Numbered from the stretch's first letter, positions 1 to 12,350 are shown. The stretch is DNA of 64,000 nucleotides from Pristionchus mayeri (GCA_036245805.1 BTRK01000005.1:42891216-42955215); one strand, 5' to 3'. Translations and numbers: made by a program. The notes: generated from the letters alone by a model not told the origin.

Positions 1-3000
1 GGAGAGGGAGAGAGAGGGAGAGAGGACGATAGGGAGGGAGAGGAAGAGAGAGAGGAAGAGACGGAGAGAAGGAGAAAAAGAGAGAAGGAGAGAGAGGGAG
101 AGAGAGGGAGAGAAGGAGAGATGGAGAGTTGAGAGAGTGAGAGAAGAGAGGGAGAGAGAAGGAGAGAGGGGAAGAGAGGGAGATAAGGAGAGAAAGGGAG
201 AGGGAGAGGGAGAGGGAGAGGGAGAGGGAGAGGGAGAGAGAGAAGGAGAGATGGAGAGTTGAGAGAGTGAGAGAAGAGAGGGAGAGAGAAGGAGAGAGGG
301 GAAGAGAGGGAGATAAGGAGAGAAAGGGAGAGGGAGAGGGAGAGGGAGAGGAGAAGGAGAGGGAGAGGGAGAGAGGAAGAGAGGGAGAGAGAGGAAGAGA
401 GGGAGAGAAGGAGAGAAGAAGAGAGGGAGAGAGAGGGAGAGAAGGAGAGATGGAGAGTTGAGAGAGTGAGAGAAGAGAGGGAGAGAGAAGGAGAGAGGGG
501 AAGAGAGGGAGATAAGGAGAGAAAGGGAGAGGGAGAGGGAGAGGGAGAGGGAGAAGGAGAGGGAGAGGGAGAGAGGAAGAGAGGGAGAGAGAGGAAGAGA
601 GGGAGAGAAGGAGAGAAGAAGAGAGGGAGAGAGAGGGAGAGAAGGAGATAAACAGAGAGGAAGAGAGGGGGAGAGGGCGAGAGGGAGACAGGAAGAGAAG
701 GAGAGAGGGAGAGAGGGAAAGAGGGAGAGAGGAAGAGAGGAAGAGAAGGAGAGTTGAGAGAGTGAGAGAAGGAGAGGGGGAGAGGGAGAGAGAGGGAGAG
801 AGGACGATAGGAGGGAGAGGAAGAGAGAGAGGAAGAGACGGAGAGAAGGAGAAAAAGAGAGAAGGAGGGAGAGGGAGAGAGAGGGAGAGAAGGAGAGATG
901 GAGAGTTGAGAGAGTGAGAGAAGAGAGGGAGAGAGAAGGAGAGAGGGGAAGAGAGGGAGATAAGGAGAGAAAGGGAGAGGGAGAGGGAGAGGGAGAGGGA
1001 GAGGGAGAGGGAGAGAGAGGAAGAGAGGGAGAGAGAGGAAGAGAGGGAGAGAAGGAGAGGGAGAGAGAGGGAGAGAGAGGGAGAGAAGGAGAGATGGAGA
1101 GTTGAGAGAGTGAGAGAAGAGAGGGAGAGAGAAGGAGAGAGGGGAAGAGAGGGAGATAAGGAGAGAAAGGGAGAGGGAGAGGGAGAGGGAGAGGGAGAGG
1201 GAGAGGGAGAGGGAGAGAGAGGAAGAGAGGGAGAGAAGGAGAGGGAGAGAGAGGGAGAGAGAGGGAGAGAAGGAGATAAACAGAGAGGAAGAGAGGGAGA
1301 GAGAGGAAGAGAGGAAGAGAGGGAGAGAGGGCGAGAGGGAGAGAGGAAGAGAGGGAGAGAGGAAGAGAGGGAGAGAGGAAGGGATGGAGAGAGGAAGAGT
1401 GGGAGAGAGGGAGAGAGGGAGAGAGGGAGAGAAGGAGATAAACAGAGAGGAAGAGAGGGAGAGAGAGGAAGAGAGGAAGAGAGGGAGAGAGGGCGAGAGG
1501 GAGAGAGGAAGAGAAGGAGAGAGGGAGAGAAGGAGATAAACAGAGAGGAAGAGAGGGAGAGAGAGGAAGAGAGGAAGAGAGGGAGAGAGGGCGAGAGGGA
1601 GACAGGAAGAGAAGGAGAGAGGGAGAGAGGGAGAGAGGGAGAGAGGAAGAGAGGAAGAGAAGGAGAGTTGAGAGAGTGAGAGAAGGAGAGGGGGAGAGGG
1701 AGAGAGAGGGAGAGAGGACGATAGGGAGGGAGAGGAAGAGAGAGAGGAAGAGACGGAGAGAAGGAGAAAAAGAGAGAAGGAGGGAGAGGGAGAGAGAGGG
1801 AGAGAAGGAGAGATGGAGAGTTGAGAGAGTGAGAGAAGAGAGGGAGAGAGAAGGAGAGAGGGGAAGAGAGGGAGATAAGGAGAGAAAGGGAGAGGGAGAG
1901 GGAGAGGGAGAGGGAGAGGGAGAGGGAGAGAGAGGAAGAGAGGGAGAGAGAGGAAGAGAGGGAGAGAAGGAGAGGAGAGAGAGGGAGAGAGAGGGAGAGA
2001 AGGAGATAAACAGAGAGGAAGAGAGGGAGAGAGAGGAAGAGAGGAAGAGAGGGAGAGAGGGCGAGAGGGAGAGAGGAAGAGAGGGAGAGAGGAAGAGAGG
2101 GAGAGAGGAAGGGATGGAGAGAGGAAGAGTGGGAGAGAGGGAGAGAGGGAGAGAGGGAGAGAAGGAGATAAACAGAGAGGAAGAGAGGGAGAGAGAGGAA
2201 GAGAGGAAGAGAGGGAGAGAGGGCGAGAGGGAGAGAGGAAGAGAAGGAGAGAGGGAGAGAAGGAGATAAACAGAGAGGAAGAGAGGGAGAGAGAGGAAGA
2301 GAGGAAGAGAGGGAGAGAGGGCGAGAGGGAGACAGGAAGAGAAGGAGAGAGGGAGAGAGGGAGAGAGGGAGAGAGGAAGAGAGGAAGAGAAGGAGAGTTG
2401 AGAGAGTGAGAGAAGGAGAGGGGGAGAGGGAGAGAGAGGGAGAGAGGACGATAGGGAGGGAGAGGAAGAGAGAGAGGAAGAGACGGAGAGAAGGAGAAAA
2501 AGAGAGAAGGAGAGAGAGGGAGAGAGAGGGAGAGAAGGAGAGATGGAGAGTTGAGAGAGTGAGAGAAGAGAGGGAGAGAGAAGGAGAGAGGGGAAGAGAG
2601 GGAGATAAGGAGAGAAAGGGAGAGGGAGAGGGAGAGGGAGAGGGAGAGGGAGAGAGAGGAAGAGAGGGAGAGAGAGGAAGAGAGGGAGAGAAGGAGATAA
2701 ACAGAGAGGAAGAGAGGGAGAGAGAGGAAGAGAGGAAGAGAGGGAGAGAGGGCGAGAGGGAGAGAGGAAGAGAGGGAGAGAGGAAGGGATGGAGAGAGGA
2801 AGAGTGGGAGAGAGGGAGAGAGGGAGAGAGGGAGAGAAGGAGATAAACAGAGAGGAAGAGAGGGAGAGAGAGGAAGAGAGGAAGAGAGGGAGAGAGGGCG
2901 AGAGGGAGAGAGGAAGAGAAGGAGAGAGGGAGAGAGGGAGAGAGGAAGAGAGGAAGAGAAGGAGAGTTGAGAGAGTGAGAGAACNNNNNNNNNNNNNNNN

Positions 3001-5330
3001 NNNNNNNNNNNNNNNNNNNNNNNNNNNNNNNNNNNNNNNNNNNNNNNNNNNNNNNNNNNNNNNNNNNNNNNNNNNNNNNNNNNNNNNNNNNNNNNNNNNN
3101 NNNNNNNNNNNNNNNNNNNNNNNNNNNNNNNNNNNNNNNNNNNNNNNNNNNNNNNNNNNNNNNNNNNNNNNNNNNNNNNNNNNNNNNNNNNNNNNNNNNN
3201 NNNNNNNNNNNNNNNNNNNNNNNNNNNNNNNNNNNNNNNNNNNNNNNNNNNNNNNNNNNNNNNNNNNNNNNNNNNNNNNNNNNNNNNNNNNNNNNNNNNN
3301 NNNNNNNNNNNNNNNNNNNNNNNNNNNNNNNNNNNNNNNNNNNNNNNNNNNNNNNNNNNNNNNNNNNNNNNNNNNNNNNNNNNNNNNNNNNNNNNNNNNN
3401 NNNNNNNNNNNNNNNNNNNNNNNNNNNNNNNNNNNNNNNNNNNNNNNNNNNNNNNNNNNNNNNNNNNNNNNNNNNNNNNNNNNNGTAGGGAGAGGGAGAG
3501 GGAGAGGGAGAGGGAGAGAGAGGAAGAGAGGGAGAGAGAGGAAGAGAGGGAGAGAAGGAGAGGGAGAGAGAGGGAGAGAGAGGGAGATAAGGAGAGAAAG
3601 GGAGAGGGAGAGGGAGAGGGAGAGGAGAGGGAGAGGGAGAGAGAGGAAGAGAGGAAGAGAGGGAGAGAGGGCGAGAGGGAGAGAGGAAGAGAGGGAGAGA
3701 GGAAGGGATGGAGAGAGGAAGAGTGGGAGAGAGGGAGAGAGGGAGAGAGGGAGAGAAGGAGATAAACAGAGAGGAAGAGAGGGAGAGAGAGGAAGAGAGG
3801 AAGAGAGGGAGAGAGGGCGAGAGGGAGAGAGGAAGAGAGGGGAGAGAGGAAGGGATGGAGAGAGGAAGAGTGGGAGAGAGGGAGAGAGAGGAAGGGAGGG
3901 AGAGAGGGAGAGAGGGCGAGAGGGAGAGAGGAAGAGAGGGAGAGAGGAAGAGAGGAAGAGAGAGGGTGAGAGAAGGAGAGAGGGAGAGATGGAGAGATAG
4001 GGAGAGAGGGAGAGATGGAGAGAGGGTGAGTTGAGAGAGTGAGAGAAAAGAGGGAGAGAGAAGGAGAGAGGGGAAGAGAGGGAGATAAGGAGAGAAAGGG
4101 AGAGGGAGAGGGAGAGGGAGAGGGAGAGGGAGAGAGAGGAAGAGAGGGAGAGAGAGGAAGAGAGGGAGAGAAGGAGAGGGAGAGAGAGGGAGAGAGAGGG
4201 AGAGAAGGAGATAAACAGAGAGGAAGAGAGGGAGAGAGAGGAAGAGAGGAAGAGAGGAGAGAGGGCGAGAGGGAGAGAGGAAGAGAGGGAGAGAGGAAGG
4301 GATGGAGAGAGGAAGAGTGGGAGAGAGGGAGAGAGGGAGAGAGGGAGAGAAGGAGATAAACAGAGAGGAAGAGAGGGAGAGAGAGGAAGAGAGGAAGAGA
4401 GGGAGAGAGGGCGAGAGGGAGAGAGGAAGAGAAGGAGAGAGGGAGAGAGGGAGAGAGGGAGAGAGGAAGAGAGGAAGAGAAGGAGAGTTGAGAGAGTGAG
4501 AGAAGGAGAGGGGGAGAGGAAGAGAGAGGGAGAGAGAATGATAGGGAGGGAGAGGAAGAGAGAGAGGAAGAGACGGAGAGAAGGAGAAAAAGAGAGAAGG
4601 AGAGAGAGGGAGAGATGGAGAGTTGAGAGAGTGAGAGAAGAGAGGGAGAGAGAAGGAGAGAGGGGAAGAGAGGGAGATAAGGAGAGAAAGGGAGAGGGAG
4701 AGGGAGAGGGATAGGGAGAGGGAGAGGGAGAGGGAGAGGAAGAGGGAGAGGGAGAGGGAGAGAGAGGAAGAGAGGGAGAGAGAGGAAGAGAGGGAGAGAG
4801 AGGAAGAGAGGGAGAGAAGGAGAGAAGAAGAGAGGGAGAGAGAGGGAGAGAAGGAGATAAACAGAGAGGAAGAGAGGGAGAGAGAGGAAGAGAGGAAGAG
4901 AGGGAGAGAGGGCGAGAGGGAGAGAGGAAGAGAGGGAGAGAGGAAGGGATGGAGAGAGGAAGAGTGGGAGAGAGGGAGAGAGAGGAAGGGAGGGAGAGAG
5001 GGAGAGAGGGCGAGAGGGAGAGAGGGAGAGAGGGAGAGAGGGAGAGATGAAGAGAGGAAGAGAGGGAGAGAGGAAGAGAGGAAGAGAGAGGGTGAGAGAA
5101 GGAGAGAGGAGAGATGGAGAGATAGGGAGAGAGGGAGAGATGGAGAGAGGGTGAGAGAAGGAGAGGGGGGGGAGAGAGAGGGAGAGAGGAGGATAGGGAT
5201 AGAGAGGAAGACATGGAGAGTGAGAGGGAGAGAGGGAGGGAGAGATTGGGGGCGAGAGATAGGGAGAAGGAGAGGTTAGAGGGTGAGGGAGTTGAGAGGG
5301 AGGGTGAAATGTTAGTGGAGTTTGAGAGAG
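1..5330. repeat. Polypurine GA-rich satellite with higher-order structure
   Basis: The + strand is almost purely A and G for 5.3 kb, built from GAGAGG, GGAGAG and GAAGAG units. A higher-order unit recurs: a landmark beginning GAGTTGAGAGAGTGAGAGAA is followed by a GATAAGGAGAGAAAG segment and a run of GGGAGA repeats; the landmark is seen near 126, 253, 448, 903, 1098, 1667, 1816, 2396, 2540, 2965, 4029, 4489 and 4620. The array degrades and ends near 5330. Long open frames here encode only Arg/Glu/Gly-rich low-complexity sequence and are a by-product of a stop-poor repeat. Confidence 0.95.
2985..3484. other. Assembly gap (500 N)
   Basis: Exactly 500 N inside the polypurine array. This round number is typical of a scaffolding gap of unknown length, so the true array size is not known. 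Confidence 0.99.
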
Positions 5331-5384
5331 ATTTTACATCCGAAAAAAAATAAAACGAAGGCTAAGAACACATCCCGGAACACG

Positions 5385-5424
5385 CCAGTCGATTGCGCGC
5401 GCCGAGGCGCGCGCAATCGGCTGG
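5385..5424. repeat. Perfect-type GC-rich hairpin
   Basis: Two 19-base arms (5385-5403 and 5406-5424) with one mismatch flank a 2-base loop. The stem core is alternating GC around GATTGCGCGCGCC. It stands alone between the GA array and AT-rich DNA, with no gene next to it. It could be a remnant of a foldback element end or a cruciform-prone site; no function is visible. Confidence 0.85.
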
Positions 5425-5604
5425 TATAATAATAATTAAACAATATAATAATAAATATATTGAATAAATATTAGTAAAAATATTAGAAAAGATAAATTAA
5501 TTAATTAGTTAAACTGGAACTTTCTTTTCTCGTCTACAGGATAATGCTTCGCTACAGTTACATTCACATACAAAAAAATAGAAAAAGGTCAAATACGTAC
5601 CTCT

Positions 5605-5690
5605 CGAAGGAATTGTCCTGGTCAAGTGCAATGCGAGCACATCCTCGAGAGGACGAAGTGAAAGCTCTGAAGAAGAAAGTCAATTATAGA
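5605..5690 (-). pseudogene. UBC7-like exon 1 remnant
   Basis: Read on the minus strand, this segment gives ELSLRPLEDVLA followed by a degenerate tail and a GTACGT donor-like site. It is homologous to the segment at 25264-25332, which reads ELTLRPNEGVLASSVNENN. That matches the N-terminal part of UBC7/UBE2G enzymes (pattern P-x-E/D-G-x-x-A-G-L-x-D-D-N-D). No other UBC exon is next to it. I infer a lone decayed exon copy; the identification rests mainly on the better-preserved paralogue. Confidence 0.35.
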
Positions 5691-5699
5691 CTGATTTCA

Positions 5700-6170
5700 T
5701 TACCAGGCTATCGCATTCAACTACTCTCATGCAAGTTATTTAGTGCTCACAATCGAGGAACTATCAATTCCGACATTGAATTGAACTTTAAGCAATCCAA
5801 TAACTAGAAGTAAGTTATAAAAGATAGTGTTTGATGCCATTACACAGATTCAAATGTATAAATTGCAGTATTCAAGAATCTCCTGTCCTTCCGTAGGCCC
5901 ACATAACTACAGTACCCCTGGCAGCTGTTCTCGTATCCAGTCGTTTCGGAGCGGGGATGAAGAAGCACATTCGACAGTCAGCATTCATATTCGGTTCAAG
6001 AGATCGCAAGTTAAACTGGAGAGAGCGGAAGATCATATATCATGGTTCAAACGTCAATAAATTTTAAAAAAACGTTCTAAACATCTATAAAGCTAAATGG
6101 CGACGGTTCCTTCTGAAGTATAGCCAAATAATAGAAGAAGGGATAAATAAAACAAAACATTTACGAATGG
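5700..6170. other. No recognisable gene
   Basis: AT-rich sequence with only short uninformative open frames. I see no family motif, repeat or RNA gene. Confidence 0.5.
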
Positions 6171-6179
6171 CACAAAATC

Positions 6180-6285
6180 GAATTAATGCAAAAGAGGAGA
6201 AAATTCCAAGGCAAAGTCTGACTGCACGGTAAATCTATCAGGTCTAATCGAGCAGTGTGGTTCAATTTTTCTGTCTCCCCTCTCT
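6180..6285 (+). repeat. Recurrent short exon-like module (KSGCT...LIEQ)
   Basis: Reads AKSDCTVNLSGLIEQCG on the plus strand. Related peptides occur at 12290-12350 (interrupted by a foldback), 19440-19545, 30290-30400 (mirrored on minus at 49189-49299), 58430-58540 (minus; QVKSGCTIILSALIEQF) and 62159-62256 (minus; KSGFIGILSGLIEES). This is a dispersed conserved coding-like block. It might be the last exon of the UBC7-like gene (pattern E-F-x-x-x-V-x-x-C), but the match is weak and I leave it unassigned. Confidence 0.4.
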
Positions 6286-6289
6286 CGAA

Positions 6290-6854
6290 AATATTACAAT
6301 AAAAAATATAACAGTCTTCTTTTTTTCTGGTAACGATTTGCAAGAAATACTCTCCGATCGTGATTTTCTTGCTTCAGGAGCCAATCCCCTCTCCTCACCT
6401 CAACTTCTCGAATCGGGAGTGAACCATGGCGAACTTGGCCTTGATCTGTGAGTGCGTATTCTCGAGGATTTAACTTGCGCGATCCGTTGCTACATATATG
6501 AAAGATCAATTACCAAAGAATATTGTCTGCAAATGAAAAAGATACTTCTTACGCAAAAATTTCAAACTGAATTACCAAAATCGTCGGCGCAAGGAGTCCG
6601 GAATGGTACATTATGTAATGCTAATTAACCGATTCTTAATTTTCCGAATATTTTAACTTGTTCATTTGCAGTCGCACCCTCACATTGAATAGCATTACCC
6701 TTGGTAAGAGGCAATTTTCATTCTTCACCAACCTCCATGGAAAAAAATCACCACACAGCTACCAAAGTATATTAACCTCAGCATAAGCGTGCGAACCATA
6801 TACTTAGCCCAGTCGATTCGTTGCCTCGTCACCACATCAAATACTTCGAACTTA
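6290..6854. other. No recognisable gene
   Basis: AT-rich, short open frames only; nothing identifiable before the satellite begins. Confidence 0.5.
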
Positions 6855-9600
6855 GAACGCTGAATTTTCAATGTATGTATACTTATTGATCTGGAAACAC
6901 TTTCGAATGACTAGTCTAATCATTTGCATCTTCCTGGGTGCTGTGGAAGCAATGAAAAATCGAAATCCGAAAAAGTCAAAAATTCGAAATTCGAAAACAG
7001 CCCAAAAGTTTGGAAAATCATAATAACGTTAAAACATGTTTTCAAGAGCTTTCATGTGAAAAAACGGTATCTACGAGTGAAAATACTCCAGAAAACGTCT
7101 TCTATTGATGCTTTTGAGATTTCGACTTTTTTGGTTCATTTTGCTGGGTCGAAGAAATGAGATTTCCAATTTTGCTAATTATCATCTCTCTTTACATTGT
7201 AATATGAAGATGTAACAAAAATAGATTTACTGAGCTGTTTTCAGACTTTTGGATGCATTGGTTTCCAAAATACAACGTTCTATATGGCGGAATGTTTGTC
7301 GATTTACCCCAAAAATCGATGTTTGGACCAAAATATCTAAAATATATGTCATTTTATAATTCTGATTTTCTCAGACTAGGGCCAACTTTTTATGCTGATT
7401 TCAAAAATCGCATGGAGAGACCAGACATTGCGGAAATCAATGAAGTAATAAAATATTTTTTTCATAATTTGGTAGAAATATTACCGATGTTGCAAATTTT
7501 CATTATGAAGTACGAATACTGCGGCCAGAAAGTACCGGCCAACTTTGGGGGTCGAAAAATTCGATATCTCAGAATTGGACGAGATAAAGATATTCTCGTG
7601 TATTTTCACTCGTAGAAAACGAATTTCGATATTAGAATGCGAGAAAATGCGAAATGAAAAATATAACGTTAAAAAACCACTTTTTTGGTCAATTTTTGCG
7701 AATAATCGATATTTTATAATTTTCTGCGCAGTCTCTCCATGCGATGTTTTGAAGTCAGCATAAAAAGTTGGCCTTAGTCTGAGAAAATCAGAATTTTAAA
7801 TTGACATATATTTGAGATATTTTGATCCAAACTTCGTTCTTTGGGGTAACTCGGCAAATATTCCGCCATATAGAACGCTGAATTTTCAATGTATGTATAC
7901 TTATTGATCTGGAAACACTTTCGAATGACTAGTCTAATCATTTGCATCTTCCTGGGTGCTGTGGAAGCAATGAAAAATCGAAATCCGAAAAAGTCAAAAA
8001 TTCGAAATTCGAAAACAGCCCAAAAGTTTGGAAAATCATAATAACGTTAAAACATGTTTTCAAGAGCTTTCATGTGAAAAAACGGTATCTACGAGTGAAA
8101 ATACTCCAGAAAACGTCTTCTATTGATGCTTTTGAGATTTCGACTTTTTTGGTTCATTTTGCTAGGTCGAAGAAATGAGATTTCCAATTTTGCTAATTAT
8201 CATCTCTCTTTACATTGTAATATGAAGATGTAACAAAAATAGATTTACTGAGCTGTTTTCAGACTTTTGGATGCATTGGTTTCCAAAATACAACGTTCTA
8301 TATGGCGGAATGTTTGTCGATTTACCCCAAAAATCGATGTTTGGATCAAAATATCTAAAATATATGTCATTTTAAAATTCTGATTTTCTCAGACTAGGTC
8401 CAACTTTTTATGCTGATTTCAAAAATCACATGGAGAGACCAGACATTGCGGAAATCAATGAAGTAATAAAATATTTTTTTCATAATTTGATAGAAATATT
8501 ACCGATGTTGCAAATTTTCATTATGAAGTACGAATACTGCGGCCAGAAAGTACCGGCCAACTTTGGGGGTCGAAAAATTCGATATCTCAGAATTGGACGA
8601 GATAAAGATATTCTCGTGTATTTTCACTCGTAGAAAACGAATTTCGATATTAGAATGCGAGAAAATGCGAAATGAAAAATATAACGTTAAAAAACCACTT
8701 TTTTGGTCAATTTTTCCGAATAATCGATATTTTATAATTTTCTGCGCAGTCTCTCCATGCGATGTTTTGAAGTCAGCATAAAAAGTTGGCCTTAGTCTGA
8801 GAAAATCAGAATTTTAAATTGACATATATTTGAGATATTTTGATCCAAACTTCGTTCTTTGGGGTAACTCGGCAAATATTCCGCCATATAGAACGCTGAA
8901 TTTTCAATGTATGTATACTTATTGATCTGGAAACACTTTCGAATGACTAGTCTAATCATTTGCATCTTCCTGGGTGCTGTGGAAGCAATGAAAAATCGAA
9001 ATCCGAAAAAGTCAAAAATTCGAAATTCGAAAACAGCCCAAAAGTTTGGAAAATCATAATAACGTTAAAACATGTTTTCAAGAGCTTTCATGTGAAAAAA
9101 CGGTATCTACGAGTGAAAATACTCCAGAAAACGTCTTCTATTGATGCTTTTGAGATTTCGACTTTTTTGGTTCATTTTGCTAGGTCGAAGAAATGAGATT
9201 TCCAATTTTGCTAATTATCATCTCTCTTTACATTGTAATATGAAGATGTAACAAAAATAGATTTACTGAGCTGTTTTCAGACTTTTGGATGCATTGGTTT
9301 CCAAAATACAACGTTCTATATGGCGGAATGTTTGTCGATTTACCCCAAAAATCGATGTTTGGATCAAAATATCTAAAATATATGTCATTTTAAAATTCTG
9401 ATTTTCTCAGACTAGGTCCAACTTTTTATGCTGATTTCAAAAATCACATGGAGAGACCAGACATTGCGGAAATCAATGAAGTAATAAAATATTTTTTTCA
9501 TAATTTGATAGAAATATTACCGATGTTGCAAATTTTCATTATGAAGTACGCATACTGCGGCCACAAAATACCGGCCAACTTCAAAGCGAAAAATAGTCCA
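6855..9600. repeat. 1,018-bp tandem satellite, about 2.7 copies
   Basis: The landmark GAACGCTGAATTTTCAATG starts units at 6855, 7873 and 8891, giving a 1,018-base period. Units 2 and 3 are nearly identical and unit 1 differs by few substitutions (for example at 7386 and 7472). Unit 3 is cut at about 9560, where a sequence shared with 10759-10908 takes over. Open frames such as 7253-7615 recur in each unit and have no recognised homology, so I do not call genes. Confidence 0.93.
7273..7877. repeat. Inverted repeat inside each satellite unit
   Basis: Arms of about 150 bases (7273-7425 and 7732-7877) are reverse complements around a loop of about 305 bases; one arm starts ACGTTCTATATGGCGG and the other ends with its complement. 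A second shorter pair sharing CTACGAGTGAAAATA lies at 7069-7090 and 7596-7617. The same structure repeats in units 2 and 3. The satellite therefore looks like a tandemly amplified foldback element. Confidence 0.85.
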
Positions 9601-9680
9601 TACTTTCTTGTTATTTTATCGTCGCATTATCCTTGTTAACCTATCTCACTTCCCCTATGCACTCTATCGACTATATCACG
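9526..9680. repeat. Direct repeat flanking a foldback, copy 1
   Basis: About 150 bases running from a TTGCAAATTTTCATTATGAAG landmark to CCTATGCACTCTATCGACTATAT are repeated at 10759-10908 with few changes. Copy 1 is the tail of the satellite. The two copies bracket the 9730-10757 foldback. Confidence 0.85.
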
Positions 9681-9729
9681 CCTCTCACGAGAGAATCGAG
9701 CTGACCGTGGGAATGGGAGGAAAAGTCAG

Positions 9730-10757
9730 AGTTGGGATTATAATGAATTTAGGGTGCTCTAGGGACGTAACTTCGACTCCCAAAGCAGAAAAACCAGAAC
9801 TTCATTCTGGGCACCATGGCACCGGGTCGGCCGTTCTGGTACCTGTCTTTGAACGCGTTTATCTTTCTTCTGGGGCGTTTTTGAGAGAAATCCTCTGAAG
9901 ATGACCCCCCTTATTTCCCACGCTCTATCGAACTGTACAAACCCGATCTTTTAATTTTGACTCTGAACAACGCTACATTCAAAGGCACTTTTCTAAAAGA
10001 TATAGGTAAAGATTCCGTTAAGCCTTGATCAATGAATAGAGCTCGTCATGCTCTTTAAAATGAGTGGTTTGCGGTTAAAATATCGTACGACTGGGATGAG
10101 TTATGTCCCTCAGAGTTCGAGATGATTTGAAGTCCATTTAATTCCTTATTTCCACCGCGCTGTTATTTGTGAGCAGTGTGGAATGAAAATGAGAGATAAT
10201 TGAAATGAGTTTCACGTAATACTTAACTGAAAAAGTCTGGGATTTTATTAGCACCCAGAGAAACTCATTTCAATTCCGCACCCTCCCTCTCTCATTTTCA
10301 TTCCACACTGCTCACAGATAAGAGCGCGGTGGAAATAAGGAATTAAATGGACTCCAAATCATCTCGAACTGTTTGAGGGGCATAACTCATCCCAGTCGTA
10401 CGATATTTTAACCGCAAGCCACTCATTTTAAAGAGCATGACGAGCTCTATTCATTGTTCAAAGCTTAACGGAATCTTTACCTATACTTTTTAGAAGAGTG
10501 CCTTTGAATGTAGCGTTGTTCAGAGTCAACATTATAAGATCTGGTTTGTACAGTTCGATAGAGCGTGGGAAATAAGTGGGAGTCATCCTCAGAGGATTTC
10601 TCTGAAAAACGCAACAGAAGAAATATAAACGCGTTCAAAGACAGGTACCAGAACTGCCGACCCGGTGCCATGGATCCCAGAATGAAGTTCTGGTTTTTCT
10701 GCTTTGGGGGGTCAAAGCTACACCCTAGAGCACCCTAAATCCATGATAATCCCAACT
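9730..10757. mobile_element. 1.03-kb foldback element
   Basis: The left half (AGTTGGGATTATAATGAATT onward) is repeated in reverse complement through to 10757, with the axis near 10243. The central turn is flanked by TGAAATGAGTTTC (10201-10213) and its complement (10260-10272). Arms of nearly 490 bases differ by scattered substitutions. No transposase frame is visible, so it is non-autonomous. It sits between two direct copies of a 150-base satellite-derived segment. Confidence 0.88.
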
Positions 10758-10758
10758 G

Positions 10759-10908
10759 TTGCAAATTTTCATTATGAAGTACGAATACTGCGGCCACAAA
10801 GTACCGGTCAACTTCAAAGCGAGAAATAGTCCATACTTTCTCGTTCTTTTGTCGTCGCATTATCCTTGTTAACCTATCTCTCTTCCCCTATGCACTCTAT
10901 CGACTATA
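10759..10908. repeat. Direct repeat flanking a foldback, copy 2
   Basis: Second copy of the 9526-9680 segment, starting immediately at the foldback edge. Its position suggests duplication of satellite sequence around the foldback, or insertion of the foldback between tandem copies. Confidence 0.8.
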
Positions 10909-11669
10909 TTGGTGGGATTGATGCCGAATTCGGTTACCATCTCATTAGTGTAAAGGCAACTCTAATTGATACCAAAAATTACACCAATTGTTATTGCATA
11001 TGAGATACGTTTTTTTTCATTTTTTTCTAGAACTGACTAAAACTGCCATTTTGATCTTCCGTCTTTTCCGACTCTCACAAAATTAATAATCGTATGAGTC
11101 AATATATAGACTTATAAGCCTTTAACCAAAGGCAAAGATTAAAGATCTCTCACATTCCCTTCCATTACCTCCTGACCTATTCAAATCGTCTGTAATGAGT
11201 GGAGATGCCCGATGAAAGGGGCATACTTTTTGAAATTGCTACATGGCAATGTTCAGGAAACACAGTGATTGATTATTTTGTTTCTAGATGTCGAGCCGGC
11301 AATACATCTCTGAGCGAAAACCCTGTACCTCATACATTCATCCCTATTTTGCGCATTCTTAGTCGCTACTCAAAGAGCGTTAACATCATGTACAAATCGA
11401 GCAATAATTTAATATTATATTTCTTGGATTCGAAAGGCCACGAAGATCACTCCGCGCAAAGGAGATATCTCATATCTCACAGTCGCAGCACCAATGTACC
11501 AAGCCATTCACAGCTCTCTCGCACCGCACTAAAATATTATTCATATCCGGCATGCGGCTTCTAATTGCTAGCTATTAAGGCTTAATAAATTGTTAATATA
11601 CTGACCTCTCACTTCCTCGAGGTGTCTTCCATCGAGTGGTGCAGCGCCTACGTCACCATCCTTTCCCCG

Positions 11670-12290
11670 AAAGGCAAAGAGAGAGAGAGATTTTCGATCA
11701 ACAAGGAAACAGGTAAAGTTACGTTAATGCATGTTGTGAAATTAGTTGTTTTGAAAAAAAAGTAGCTGCAATTTCAAAATTAATGGACACCGGAAATCTC
11801 AATTTAAATAAATCGGCAATGCTCAACTTTACAATGTGTCCGTGTTTCGCCATTCGTTAGAAAAATCATTATTCTTGCATGTAAGAAGCCTGTCCGGCGC
11901 CGTCTTTGTCTGCCTTACTCCACTCACCATTTCCGAAGCTCCGATTACTATGGCAACAACGCCTCCGATTTTCTTTCCAGTGTAGCCCGTCCATGAACAT
12001 TAACGTTTATTTCTGACCCTATCCATTTCACGCTCTCCGTTGTTCTCTCTCACGGGCAAGAGAGTGCCGAAATTTAGAGACCTCATCCCGTAACCTAGTG
12101 CAGTAAATATTCTCACCTGGAATGAGGGATGAAGGTCTTCTTAGTAGTGGAGGACGACGGGTGCTAGAGATAAAAAAAGAGGTTACGAAATAGTGGGAAA
12201 GAGTGAGGGGAATATTTTTAAGAGAATGAATAGAAGTACGAAAAGCAAAAACAAGTCAAGATAATCGGAAGAAGAGCTAAAGATTAGCGC
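11670..12290. other. No recognisable gene
   Basis: No convincing coding, RNA or repeat feature seen apart from low-complexity GA stretches near 11680. Confidence 0.45.
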
Positions 12291-12350
12291 AAAGGCAACT
12301 TAATAGAACCAGAAGTGAAAATCAACAACTTGACAAAGTCTGGTTGCACT

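Noticed and set aside
267..4714. Many open frames rich in Arg, Glu and Gly, up to 403 codons
   Set aside because: They are translations of a stop-poor polypurine repeat, one of them across the N gap. No complexity or homology supports genes.
7253..9639. Open frames of 60-120 codons repeated every 1,018 bases
   Set aside because: They repeat only because the satellite repeats; no family motif, and they overlap the inverted-repeat arms.
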